The notes below the pieces were generated by a model. The model was not told where the DNA came from and made no database searches. It saw only the letters and a program-made list of their open reading frames with translations. From Centropus unirufus (lineage: Eukaryota > Chordata > Aves > Cuculiformes > Centropidae), in assembly GCA_013397695.1 (NCBI GenBank), contig VYZI01000002.1, positions 5,171,422-5,235,421 of the forward strand: DNA of 64,000 nucleotides, written 5' to 3'. The position numbers and the translations under genes are program-made. Below, piece after piece: positions 1-11,999 of the stretch (position 1 is the first letter of the stretch; every line of letters begins with the position of its first letter).

Positions 1-1699
1 CAAGTATGTCAGCATTTTCATTATAAACCCCATTTTAGTGATGGGGAAGGTAATCTAATTTGAACATTAAAATATGTTGGGGATAGCTTTTATCCAGGAG
101 TGAATTTCTGTATTTCTAATAAGTGCCATTTGCATCCATTTGGAAGAATCTTAAACGTACTGAGTTTGACGGGGGAGGTAAAAACGATCAAACAAAGAAT
201 TAAAAGAATAAGAAAGCCCTAAACTAGGGTAGGCTTCAGGGTTTAAATATAAACCTTTAAAAACCTTAATGTTTGACTTAGTACTACTAACTATGTAGTT
301 ATGCAAGTAACTACATAGATCATTAAGGATGTCGCATGGGACCTTGAGGATGCATGTCTTTGCTATATAATCAGGCAATTCTGATTGACAGTGATGCGAC
401 TAAAGTCAGGAAACAAGAGGCACCACATGCTATTCATAATGGTGAGAAAAGATGGTCCTTTGGAAGCAGAAAATTAAATCAAATCCCCGGGCAGTCAGCA
501 AATCCTAAGAATACAATATTCTCTCTTCAGAGGACTTTTTGTGTTAAGTTCCACTGTTGTAGGCACTTTCTAATTTCAGCTCCCTATAAATTTAAAAGAG
601 CCTTCACTTCCTTTCCTAAGTGAATTTGTAGGACTTTTATATGTGCTCTGGATCAGCCGTGAATCAGCCACTCCACATAAAAGTATTTCAGGTATGGATG
701 AAAAAGGTTCTTATTTATTCAGTAGATTGATGTACATATTAAGTTTGTAAATTTGTTTGTAACAAAAGCAGTAACAAAAAACTACATTTTTACTATGAAC
801 CAGGCCAATAGCACGTGCTTTAAAGCTATCTGAATACAAGTTTATGTGACTGGCTCAGTCAACATCCACATCTGCAAAAAGTAAAATTATAAAAAATAAA
901 TAATGCATATAGGAACTGTTGTCAAAATTCATTCAGGCAGGTCCATTTTATACACAATTCATTTCCTATGTTCTAAATGCTGAAATATTGATTTATGTTG
1001 ACAAGGCATCCTAAACTCACATAGAAATATGCTTCAGAGACCTTACAGACTTTTAAATAACTTCCAAAGAGTGGAGATTGTCTGGATAGAAGCCACTCTT
1101 TCTTAATTTTATATTTTTTTTCCTTTATTGTTGGACTAACCTATACTTCCAGGGTTTTCTACCAGCCTTTGTCTTGCTGTCCTAGGCAATCTATATTTCT
1201 TCAAAAGTGAAGCAAATAGGAGTCATGGCTGAAATTACAAGGCCGAGTAGTAACTTGTTGCCAAATCTATACTTGGGGAGGGCATGTGGAAGAACTATCC
1301 ACAAAAAATAACATAGAAGTGTTCTCTTATGGGAGTCTGTGTTCACAGACCTCATGACCAAAAGTAAGGTCACTGACACATATAGAAGGTCCAGTCCTAT
1401 GTCCATCACTAGAATGAACCAGAGGACACAACAAAAGAGAAAAATGAAAATCAGAATTTTCTAAGTAAGGTTTATACCAAATGTCTAACCCTCTCTGAAA
1501 AAAGCTAGGAAAATGAAAATTTCAAGTGGTAAGACCATGCAGTCCTCAGCAAACCCATCCATTGCCTCCCCCAGAGGATCATGAGTCACTGCTGCCTCTC
1601 AGGGGTACTGACTACCTTCAGAAGCATTTACAGCCATGCAGTTGGGTTCGGCAGCAGAATGCATGTGACATTTCAAAAGACCTTTATTTCCATGTGTTG
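1..1699. other. Unique AT-rich noncoding sequence
   Basis: No repeat, RNA gene or coding exon was recognised. Short ORFs here have no protein-family features and overlap on opposite strands. Confidence 0.6.
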
Positions 1700-1824
1700 C
1701 TGGAGAACAGAGGCATATTCTTCCTATTTCAAAGGAGAGGAGTTGAGGCGCAGAGGCTGAGACTGACTCAGCATCACAGATCCTGGTGTGAGTGGCCAGA
1801 GGGCTGACAGGTTCTAAACAGGAA
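1700..1824 (-). repeat. MIR-type SINE remnant
   Basis: The plus strand has 'ttgaggcgcagaggctgaga' (1,743 on), then 'catcacagatcctggtgtga' and 'gtggccagagggctgacagg'. These are in the order and spacing of the reverse complement of MIR (tgaggcacagagaggtta, ggtcacacagctagtaag, tggcagagctgggattcgaacc). The overlapping 135-codon minus-strand ORF is a by-product of this sequence and not a gene. Confidence 0.55.
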
Positions 1825-4800
1825 TGTACTTCTGGAGGGCCACCCTTAGCCATCAGTGAAACCCACCGTGCAGACTGGACCGCAGAGCTAGCCACCGAGA
1901 TGTAATATACAGCTGTAATTATGCCAGCCCTATCTAGAGCCACAGCAAGCAAAACTCCCTGAAACCCAACTGCTAAGTGTAGGATGTGATGAGCTTGCAC
2001 GCCCATCTGAAGCTTGCCATTCGGCTACAGATCACACTGATCTTCCCCAAAGCAGGCCTTGGTATGCATGCATGCCAGCTTGAGAAAATTAAACGCTTCC
2101 CCAGCTATTTGCTTGGTAATGATAACTCTCACATTATTTGACCACGTTTGCATTGTTCCCTCCTCCTCCATTCTACTGGCAGAGTCAGCGGCCAATTACA
2201 TCCTTTGAGAGTGAACAGGAACACTGTTCTCCACGTCTACTTTCGCTACCAACACTAAGATAAAAAACCTTATATACGTATAAAGAAGAGAGTAAGTCCC
2301 ATCAAAAACAGCATGCTGGGATTTCAGAAGGATTCAACTTCTCAAAATGAAACCTGAGCAGCTGCTGGATGATATAACCTGAATAAAATTAATTAAAAGA
2401 AAATGAGTTCTGCCCTCTTATATCCTCCTGACTAATGCCTCATTTTCTACTTCAGGATTTAGGAAAGCAAAAGTCTATTTCTGTGTCCATCACCAGAGCG
2501 ACATCACAGCAAGTTAATTAGAGCACATGACAGAAAGAAACTATTTTTGCCTTCAAATAAAGATCTCTCTGTTGCATATGAACCTTTTTCTTTCTGAGCT
2601 TGTGAGAGAAACACCTTAACTACCAGGAAAGGTTCCTCTCTCCCAAAAGTGTATGAAAATTATGCTTTTTCTACAGCTTGCAAGCTTCAAGATTAGAGTT
2701 GCCAACTGTGCTGTTTTAAAGAGAATACAGTCAGACTTGGCTGATCAAGCTTAATTTAGCCTTATGTTTGTGTTTGTGAAACATGGTAAACAAATTTTTA
2801 GCATGTACATGCTTATTGAATTGCAAACAAGAAACATTTTTCCCCCTTCTGAATAAAAATGAAATCTAAAAACTCATGACCTGTATATTAATTATGATTT
2901 TTGTATTCCAAAGTGTATTACTTCATGGAGGAGGCTAAACTATGTGCTTTTGTGCCCTGATAAAGAATATTCCAGTCATTAATCAATTATAAACTCTGCT
3001 GAAGCTAAAAGACATATTTCGCTCTCAGTTTGATGTCCATGTTGTCATATGACAATTTATAGCACATGGAGACTGCTCATGACTATGAAACCCAAGGCAC
3101 TTGTCCGAAATCTTTGTTTCCCAGACTCTGATACTGTTTGCCTAAAGCAGGATGCCCACATCTATATTTAATACCTGAAACCTGTAAGTGAAAACATTAT
3201 TCAAAAGCAGATGACATTAATCACAGTTCTTCACTATCCAAACTCCTCTTCTCCTGACTTTTACTTTCCACTCCCTCCATCCTCACACAGGATGGCCAGT
3301 GTCACCTGATAAATGAGACCTTCCCTACAGGGTAATAAAAGGCCTTGGTCTATTAGGAAATTAACAAGCACACAAATAATCAGCAGTAATTTATGAAAGG
3401 GAGTTGTGCCTAAGCAGATACAGGCCATGCACCTTGTCAATTTTTCTGTGGAGATAAAAGCTCACACTTCTCCATCAGTTGCCATCCAGAAGGACTCTGC
3501 TTTAACTTTTATCCTGCTGTTTCTATTACAACCAAGTAGAAGTACTCAAAGGAGCTCTTGAACTGTGGCTCGGTTGTCTGCATCTTGAAGTTGTAGAGAC
3601 CATAGAACACTGAAGAACACAAACGAAGGCACACATTTCTCTGGCTAATGATCCAAAAGCCTCCAAAAATTCCTTTCCAACTGAAAAATGATGTTAAACA
3701 AACAATAGGGTCAGAGGTACAGTATAGGGAGAAATGCTGTTAAAGTGAATGATGAGATGAGGAGGAAAAATAAAGCCATTATAATGGTTTTATGGGCTTT
3801 CTGAATACATTCCTAAGTGTCACACAATTTTGACATTTCTCTGGCAGGTTAATGTGTGCAACTTGCCTCCAGGGGTTAAAAATAAGTAGCGACAAAGCTG
3901 AAAGGAAAAGCTTTGGCAATAAACAGTGTGACTTTTTTGTAAGGGCTCTTCCTCTATGGAAATCCTTTATTTAAGTAAAAAAAGAAAAAAAATGAAGTTT
4001 GTACAAGATTAAAATAAGAAAATGGGCAAAATGTCATTATTATTTTGACAATATTACACACATCACCACTAATTTTCTGTTTTCTTTCCAAATACAACAT
4101 TGTTTGAAGAACACTCCAGCACCTGTGCACTTCATCTCCATGTGGCCACTACCCAGCCCACAGACTGCGTCCTACACCCCATGCAAGGGTAGTCCAGACC
4201 AACAAGACATGACCATGGTCGGGGGAGGAGAAGTTCAGGGACCAGGAAATTCAGGGAGATCTCACTGAAAAGAATCAGACATAGTGGTATCTGAACTCTC
4301 CTTATGACAGGAGGTCCATTTGCTCCACCCATTCCAAGTTGGGCAGTTCTGAGTCTGTTCCTGGGGGAAATGAGCAATGGAAAGGGTGGAAGGCAGGAAA
4401 TGGGCAATGCTAGATGTGGTACAGAGCCATAGTCATAGCCAGGATGCTATAAGTAAGGACCAGGACTGAAAGGCGGGATATGGAACTCCAAAATCCCACT
4501 GGGAGAGAAAGGGCAAAGTGACATCCACAATCATGCAAGGACCTCTGGAGGTGACAGCATGGGAAACATCCAAGAAATCTCTATCTTTAGAAAGCCAGCA
4601 TCACTCTTGTTGGATGCATCCAGCTATCCTGAAATATTAATGCCCAGGACAAGCTGCTTTCATCAGATGAGGAGAGATGTTTTCCAGGTTCTCCAAGTCA
4701 AGCTGGCTCATCTTTATTTCACTCTTTGATGTAAGGGCTGTGTGTTTTTAAGAGACATTGCTCAAAGAGGAAAGAGTAGTCATTTGGCACATGAAAGAGA

Positions 4801-5174
4801 GCAATGCTGTAAGAATAAGAAACACATAAGAAGAGCACAATGTGTAGAAAAAGCAAAAGGAACAAAAAGGGAGCAAAAATAGAAGGCACCTCAGAGTGGA
4901 GAAAACAATAAAAAGCAGAAATACATAGACAAGGGCCCTGATAAGGGGGCAGGAGACAGACCAGGGTCAGCGGAGAAAGTAATAGAGAAGGACAAGAATG
5001 CTGTGAGTTACTCATCAGCCACAGGATGCTCATGCTGGCTGGGAAAAAAAGCACAGCGCTGCCTAAAAGAAAACTGCCAACCTGCCATTGGGTTGTAGAG
5101 GGAAAAGTGGACTCAAAGGTGGCGAGGGCTTCACCCCGTGCAAAGCACAGGGCAGACCTTGCCTTTCACTGCAG
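1825..5174. other. Unique noncoding sequence
   Basis: Nothing supported was found. The 91-111 codon ORFs between 4,130 and 5,055 have leucine/proline/serine-rich, family-less translations and appear spurious. Confidence 0.6.
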
Positions 5175-5252
5175 CCCTGGGCTCAAAAGTCGGGTGACAA
5201 GTCTGAGCTGAAGTGCTGCCAGAAGTGTATTTGTAATATTGGACTTAGATGG
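5175..5252 (+). CDS. Weak candidate internal coding exon, gene unidentified
   Basis: This 78-nt segment follows a good acceptor (ccttgcctttcactgcag) and precedes a good donor (gtgagt at 5,253). The frame is open with phase 0 on both sides, giving 26 codons: PWAQKSGDKSEL then KCCQKCICNIGLRW, with four cysteines. Nothing in it matches a protein family I know, and no partner exon was found nearby. A chance pairing of splice-like sites is quite possible. Confidence 0.2.
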
Positions 5253-7721
5253 GTGAGTAATGAAAAACACGAGGAAAACATTTTAGTACCATTAATTAAT
5301 TGGTTTCTATATTATACTTAAAGTTCTTGGATGTTTTTTCTCAAAGTCAATTAACTGAGCTTTATGTTTCTAGTAAATAAAAATCTCCATTTTGAAGCAG
5401 CCCTTTTTACACTGAGTGGAAGAGGAAATCAGATCCCTAATTCTGACCCCGACACTGCAAATCACCGGTTTTTTTCTACAGCAAGATTAAATGCACCGTT
5501 GTTGTTCTGCCAGACCTTAACACAAATTAATGACTTAAATTACCTTTCATCTCACCTTATAAATTTTACCTTGAAGCAGCAGAAAGCCCAAGGGCTCTCA
5601 CATAACCAGATGAAGACAAGTTCACTGCCTCAAATCTTTCCCATCTTGCTCCACTTTACATCAATTCTTTATAAGAAGAGGTCTCGAGGGCTAACAAAGA
5701 AGCTGTCCATGCAGCGGAAGGTGCCATGGGACCTTCAGAGGTAAAAGCCCATCTCATGGTGACTCAGTGCACTACATTAGTCCTAGGAAACACGGGGCGT
5801 ATCGAACGCGGCAGATGTGCCCTCGCTTGCCAGGCTTCAGACAAATGCAATCAAATCTATTTTAATCATCTATGAAATGCAAATGCGTTCCACTTGCACG
5901 CCCGCAAGATCCATTGTCTTCCTCACTGAAGCATATGATAATGCCAATTAAATATCGTTGCTACCTTAATAGGTGTTCTGATTGCCTATGGGAAATTATA
6001 TTTACTTCTTTTACTAGTAGTATCATTATTCCTTCACAACACAAAGATTTTGAAATGTTTTTATAATTGTGTAAGCGTTCATGCTCTTACTTTTTTCAGC
6101 TCTGTGGTCAACACCCATCTAGACCAAGCAATGAAACCCGTGTTTACACTCGGAGGAACAACCTGCATAATTCCAAGTATTAAAAATACCCTTCCCAGCT
6201 TCTTCTAAATGGGCCCTACACAAATGTGGCAGTTGCATTAATCTGCTGGCAATCTCAGTCACACGCACAGGCTCCCATACACACACACAGCCCCTTTGTT
6301 ATTCTGCTAGAAATGGCCAGGCAGCTGTAAAGACGTTTATTCTCAGACCCACATGAAAAATGTTTGAAGTATGTACGTAGCCTACAAAGTCAAGAATGAT
6401 AAGCATTTAAATCAGGCTGGCCATGCAAAGTCAATATTTCGATATCAGAGGAATTGATTCTTGATCTAGTGCCAGCAATGTGTACTCAATGTACTGCAGA
6501 AAATTCCTCGCCCAACCTTCCTGCCAGCACACCGTTAGGGATGACAAGCATGCAGTTATCTGACAGAGCAGATATTTGTTCCAAAAGACAATTTTCATTA
6601 AAAAGACAAAACATGAAAAGAGCTTACTTGCAGGGAAACCAAATACTGTATTCTCCTCTTGATAAATCAAGCTTTAGAAAAATAAAGTCAAAGAGAGCAG
6701 GATTCTGAAAAGAACTTCTGTGGTTCTTTTCATGCTTTCTCAGCTACGCAGCTGGTTTAACTCTGCCAACTAATAATCTTGTGTTTTCCTAAGATGTATT
6801 GAGAAAGAGTTTATTTGCAAATAATTATTTAGTGATAAGGATACATGTCTGTTTGCTTTTAAACAGACCCCACAAAGCTAATTAGGGGGTTTATGGTAGA
6901 ACACAGGGTTGCATGTGTTTGAATACCTTAAGTTGTTAATTCCGGGATTTTTCAACAGCTTCTCTTTCTTTCCTTTGCAGAAGACTAAGACATTATTACT
7001 CAAAAATAAAAGCCTTATTTCAGTGAAAAAGGTGGAATTTCTTTATGTCACTGTCTTGTCAGCTTTCCTCACCGCTGGATTTACATAAAAGTAACCAAGT
7101 ATGAGTAATAACAGACGGGAGAGGGAAACATCTTCATACCCTTCAAGACCCAAGGACTTACACAATAGTCCTTTTATACTCTGCAAAGACATCTTTGCTA
7201 TTTAGACGCAGACCTCCAGATACACTGTTTAATTGCAGTTAGCAAGCAGCATGCCCTTGACACAACACAGAATAAATATAACCCGCCCTTTCAAGTGTGT
7301 CACCGTGCTCAATGCTTACTTTATGTCTTTGCACTACGAACCAGACCTTATACAAAGAAATTTAATCATGCTTGTACCCACAAAATTAAATAGTATCACA
7401 TTTAATGCTGCTTTATTTTAGGATGACATCAAGAAGGATTGATACCAAACTAGCATCCAGCTACATTAACCAAAGGCCTACCTCACTCACTGCTTTTCCT
7501 CAGGGCATAATAAATAATTACCTGAATGCTTTATTTCACTGCCAGTTTTTTGTGCAAGTGCAAATATGGAGTGTCTGTCCAGTTTCTAAGAGGAGAAGTG
7601 AAAGGTAGACTGTCGAGAAAATTAATCAGAAGTATATCAGGACCTTACTGGGATGCAACCCAATTAAATTCAACACATGCATCCACTGTGGAGGCATTAA
7701 TAAGCTGCTAACAATTTTTTT
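5253..7721. other. Noncoding sequence with one candidate regulatory cluster
   Basis: The stretch is mostly unique. 5,790-5,960 is a slightly CpG-richer segment with an octamer ATGCAAAT (5,877-5,884) and a SOX-type CCATTGTC (5,911-5,918). A pyrimidine-rich acceptor-like site ends at 6,980 but has no convincing exon after it. No genes were supported. Confidence 0.5.
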
Positions 7722-7745
7722 TATAAAGCCCTGCAGGGCTTTATA
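7722..7745. repeat. Perfect 24-bp palindrome
   Basis: TATAAAGCCCTG followed immediately by CAGGGCTTTATA is a perfect inverted repeat with no spacer. It is flanked by a T-run on the left and acaaattttt on the right. No target-site duplication or element ends were recognised. It lies about 25-110 bp before a degenerate MITE-like core, so it may be part of the same old palindromic element. Confidence 0.85.
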
Positions 7746-7769
7746 CAAATTTTTGCCCCTATAATGAAC

Positions 7770-7860
7770 TCTGCAGGCTTCACAGGTGGGATTTTTAGAA
7801 GTATTCAACACTGACCCAGATCTGCTATCCTTGAAGTCAGCAGGAATTTTAACCATCAGC
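7770..7860. repeat. Degenerate 'CATTGAAGTCAATGGGAG'-type palindromic repeat core
   Basis: 'ccttgaagtcagcaggaatt' (7,829 on) followed by 'ttaaccatcagcttt' is a mutated form of a palindromic core, ideal form CCATTGAAGTCAATGGGAGT. I associate that core with an old palindromic (MITE-like) repeat common in sauropsid noncoding DNA. On the complement, the 'attcaacactgacccagatc' and 'tgggatttttagaagt' flanks also fit typical flanks of that repeat. I cannot name the family with certainty. Confidence 0.35.
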
Positions 7861-8379
7861 TTTAGGGGGGAGGTAGGAAAAGGTCAGCCTCAAATGCTTT
7901 TCAAAATCCCACCCCACCAATCTGCTTAAGCTCTGTGGAACTCTGAGGGGAGAGAAGTTTTGTTGCATTTATTGCACAGAGTAAGGAGTTTCTGTATATG
8001 ATGAACACCAGATTATGTGCTGCAGGAGCACAGAATATTTTTACCTTGTTTATCTATGAAAAGAACCAACCTTCAAAACTATATAGAAGCCTACATGAAT
8101 AAAAAAATCGTTCCTACTCAGGGAGGGTAACTTAGTTTGCTCTCACTTGTACAGCCTAGAGATCTAAAAAACAGCTATTGATCTGGCCCCTTAAACATAA
8201 AAACTAACAAAAAAAACCTCAGAGTTGTATCCAAGACAATAAGCTGAAAAAAATGCAGACCAAATAGTAAAAGACCCTCAAATTCTGAAACCTGTTTGTG
8301 AGAATCAAATTCTGTCAGACTGTGGAAAGACAGAGCAAGTAATAGCAGCTCTACTAGTAGGCTGTTGATTCAAGCTTCA

Positions 8380-8405
8380 AATTAATTATAAATTCATAAT
8401 TAATT
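8380..8405. repeat. AT-rich inverted repeat with TAAT cores
   Basis: Perfect 10-bp arms AATTAATTAT and ATAATTAATT are separated by AAATTC. Each arm carries homeodomain-type TAAT/ATTA cores. It may be a binding-site cluster or simply AT-rich sequence. Confidence 0.7.
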
Positions 8406-8639
8406 ACGAAGTGCTACCCTTTGCTCTGCTTTCCTGTGGCCTGAGGAAGAGACAGATTCTCAAAAGCTCGGAGCCAATTTCCGTTTTATTTTTAGCCAGT
8501 CAATCTCACAAAAGGTCTTACCTACAACTTGGGGACTTGCTCTTTTATATTCTATCCATGTACAGCCTAATCAGCTGGTGCAGTGATCTGTGACACTTAA
8601 ATAGGAAAGAAGCATATAAAAAACAAAGACAGGGCAGAA

Positions 8640-9580
8640 GGGACCCGAATACTCTGCCAGGGCCATGGCAAGGGCAAAGCAAAATGGGTGTCCTCCCTCA
8701 GCATCCCACGCATGGCGACCCATGGGATCCCAGGACATGGACCACGCCTGATTCTGTTATTGCTGTGCCCCGAGGAGCAGGTATGGTCCGTGTCCATGGA
8801 TGGAGGAGAACATAGCAGGGGTCCATGGGATAGGAAGCACCTGGACTCCAGGATATCCTGCAGAGATGGGTGATCGTGACCTTCTTTCTCCCAACAGCGT
8901 CCAACTTGCAGCCCAGAAGTGAAGAACTCTTTCTCCATGATACAAATCTGGCACTAGGTCAAGGACCGACACTGGACTAACAGCCACAACTGGTCAGATC
9001 CTTACACTAGAGCCCACTAGCACAGTCCCCTGCAGGCAGCTCCTCCTATCCAGCTCAAAAGGGACTCGGGTACTGGCTCTGGTGGGATCAGGATAAGTGA
9101 AGGGTGTAGCAGGAGGCTGAGATGCCACTTGAGAGGAGCCTTCAGCTGTGACCACCTCTGGTGTAGTGCTGCTGCATAATGTGAGCAAGTGGGGAGCAAA
9201 GGGAGAACTTTTCCACGCTAGGCTCTGCAAAGTAGCAGTGACCATGCTGGCAATCCCTGCACAAGGCATATTAGGGGTTTGGCTGGGATTTCTTTGCAGG
9301 GTGGGAAAGACTCGACAGCCCATGCCTCTGTATGCTTTTCTGCCTGATTTACCAGCCTTATAGCAAGACCTAGCGGCATTTGCAGAGCTGTCATCACGTA
9401 AAAGGAAAGCCAGTCCATCTATGGGTGCTGTTTCTGAGTTCTTCCTGCTGCGCTGCTTACATTGCACTCCCAGCATCAGGGCTTAACCCTGCAGAACTGA
9501 ACTGTGGGATGCTTTTGGCTCTCCTGCCTTCACACAGCCACCACACCAGCACTGGCAAATCTTCTGTTGCTTCTCTCACC
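8640..9580. other. GC-elevated block of unknown origin
   Basis: This segment is clearly richer in G+C than both flanks and holds overlapping ORFs on both strands, the longest being 160 codons on the minus strand. None of the translations resembles a known domain. It could be a decayed element, a relic of a retrocopy or simply a local composition shift. No terminal repeats or target-site duplication were seen. Confidence 0.4.
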
Positions 9581-10049
9581 TGAGTTTCTAGCTCTATGAG
9601 GTTAAGAGATCATATTAATCTGCTTTTTGTATGTTTATTTTCTAGTCTTGCCACTAGTGTCCTTATTACTAAGAAGCATCTAGGAGGAAAATAAAGCCCT
9701 ATATGTAGCACACCAGTTTAAAAATGTCTTTTGTTTCAGTCACTATTAAAGTACAGCGTGGTTACAGCAGAGATTTTGCTTACAATTAAAAAAATCAACA
9801 TGCAGTATGTAATTAACCTTAAAAACTTTCAGTCTCTAGTAAACATTGATCCCTAATACTGTATGTCTGTTCATTCCAGGACTGAGCAGCTGTAAATAAA
9901 ATATTGTTCTGTGAGCTTTCTGGCAGATGAGAGGAAACAAAAAGTATCCAACCATGTCATATTCCCAGCTTGCCTAGCATAGATTAGGAGTAATTCTTAA
10001 GAAGGATAAAGTGGTTTGAGGAAGTTACACAGGGCTGAGTCTAAAGTAA

Positions 10050-10145
10050 GAGGCATTCATTTACTAGGTCCATCACCACTTTGGTGTAATCTCAGGCAAG
10101 TCACTTATCTTGTTTCAATTTTCTAGTTAAAAAGAAATATATGGA
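10050..10145 (+). repeat. MIR-type SINE remnant
   Basis: 'aatctcaggcaagtcactta' (10,088 on) is followed by 'tcttgtttcaattttctagt'. This corresponds to MIR in forward orientation (gaccttgggcaagtcacttaacctctctgtgcctcagtttcctcatctg, abbreviated). The upstream 'tcatttactaggtccatcac' fits the preceding cacttactagctgtg segment. It is short and diverged, but the core match is distinctive. Confidence 0.55.
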
Positions 10146-11865
10146 ACATCCCGTGCTTGCTTGGTTGTCAAGAGTGGAATATCTATAAACATACATATAT
10201 ACTGCACTAACCACAACACAGAGCTGGTCCTGATTGGAGCTGGTACCCGTTATCATAATAAAAATCAGTAAATAAATTGTGAGGTCTAAGAAAGCCATTT
10301 GGCCTGAACCCAACAGTATGTGACAAGAAGATGGGAATATTCAAAACAGAGGACTGATGAAAGCATACTTATGGGTCATACATGTTGCAGTTACCCCTAC
10401 CTCCTTCTGTCAATGATATGAAACTTCCACAACTGGCTGAAATCACCTTCTGAGCCAGGAGTAGGAGTAGGTAATTTAGTTTCCATGGTAATGCAGTTCT
10501 GGACCATTCTTAAGCAGAAGCTGCCAAGTATGACAAATGGTAGGTGCTGATTTTTTTATGTGAACAGCTATTCACTATGAATTGAAATGAGATTGCCAAA
10601 TTCGCTTTCTTTGGGACCAGAGCTAGGGTCAAAAGCTATTGTTACATTCGAGCCATAGTCCAAAACTAGCACTTTATCCACCCATTTCCAGCTGCAATAT
10701 AGAATTTTTTTAAGTCATAGAATAAAAATGAATGACTCAATATCAGAGTTGTCAAATAGATGAGACAGATTTACATCAAGCAATTCTAAAATGCTCTGTA
10801 GCCATGAATTAAAGGAAACATATGACAAATGACTCTTATTCATTCCCTCGTGAAGAAGAAATTCTGTTTTAAACATTGCTGACTGTTGTGAAGCTCCTAT
10901 TATATATATGTATATATGAAACCTACATTGGTATAAGTACATGAAAGGGCAAGGGCTTGAATTCAGCTCCTTTTCTTCCATGAGCCATCACTGCATAATA
11001 AAACATGGTAGGTTTTGCACTCTGCTAATCTCCCCAAACAGTATGTAATTGGTCTTGGAAAATGTTGCAATACAGCAATTAGTAACATGACAAATAAAAG
11101 AGGAAAAGACCCTATTATTTTAGCCTTGTTTTCCTTCAGAATGAAGCAGTAAAAAGGCAGGTTGCCAGATCAACTGGCAACAGCATCTCTGCCTTAAAAA
11201 TAACCCCCAAAAACTCAGCTTTGTCCAGGCTGGGGAGACAGGGGGAAGGGTACCACCGGCCTCTACCCAGCTGGAGGTAGATTAGCAGGGTGCTGCTGGT
11301 CTGCCTACAGTAGCTGCATGGCAGCTGCCAGCTGGGCCTGGATGGAGTCCCCAAAACTGTCCCAGGAACCCCACCTGCCAGACGGTATTGAAGAGCCATG
11401 GGGACTTAGGTGCTGATCCATCAAGGATCACCTGTGGACTATTTGAGGATCAGCAGATTCTGTATGGGAAACCCATGGAAGAGGTGACTCCCAGAACAGG
11501 ATGGTACTCATTTTGAGAGCTCTTCACATTCGCAAAGGTACCTTTGACAAATAGAAACAAGGGAACAAAACACTGTAAATGTTGGAAGGGAAAAAAAAAA
11601 GATAAAAAATCCCAATATGTTCAGTCCTGGAAAGAGCAGAAACACAGCTGGGAAACTTCATGACAGAACATTTTTTCTTTTTATAGCACCCTTCCTCACC
11701 CTGGTACTCCAACACTTTTGTAAACGTCCATTAAATCACCCAGAATTTCTGTGCGTGAATAGAGATCTCCCTGACATACCTTGTTCTCCGTGTCTTTTCT
11801 GTGAAATGGCTGGATTAAAGGACACTAACCCATTGTTTGGATTTTTAGGCATTTACACAACACTG

Positions 11866-11962
11866 TTGATAGCAACTGCCATTAAGACATGGGCAGGTGA
11901 ATTGACTTAGTTCGAATGACACCACAAGTGGCTAGCAGAGCCAGGAACAGAAACCCTGGATG
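11866..11962 (-). repeat. MIR-type SINE remnant
   Basis: The plus strand reads 'aattgacttagttcgaatga', 'caccacaagtggctagcaga' and 'gccaggaacagaaaccctgg'. These parallel the MIR complement aagtgacttgcccaaggtca, cacagctagtaagtggcaga and gccaggattcgaacccagg. The C-terminal part of the 97-codon plus-strand ORF at 11,617-11,910 runs into this repeat, one more sign that the ORF is spurious. Confidence 0.55.
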
Positions 11963-11999
11963 GAAAAGGGGCACAGTTGGGCTCCTCCAACCCACCCTA

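Noticed and set aside
1599..2006. 135-codon minus-strand ORF
   Set aside because: It overlaps a MIR-type remnant and shows no protein features.
6981..7031. Segment after a strong pyrimidine-rich acceptor (ctctttctttcctttgcag)
   Set aside because: The following donor (aag/gtggaa) is poor and the segment is AT-rich with an AATAAA string, so an exon is not supported.
8521..8592. Minus-strand acceptor/donor pair enclosing about 65 nt
   Set aside because: All frames contain stops, so it is not coding. A noncoding exon cannot be judged from sequence alone.
8994..9476. 160-codon minus-strand ORF
   Set aside because: Several other frames are also open in this GC-elevated block, and no protein features are visible.
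10717..10740. 'tcatagaataaaaatgaatg' as a CR1 minus-strand tail
   Set aside because: The neighbouring sequence has none of the CR1 3' UTR strings, so this is a chance match to the tail unit.
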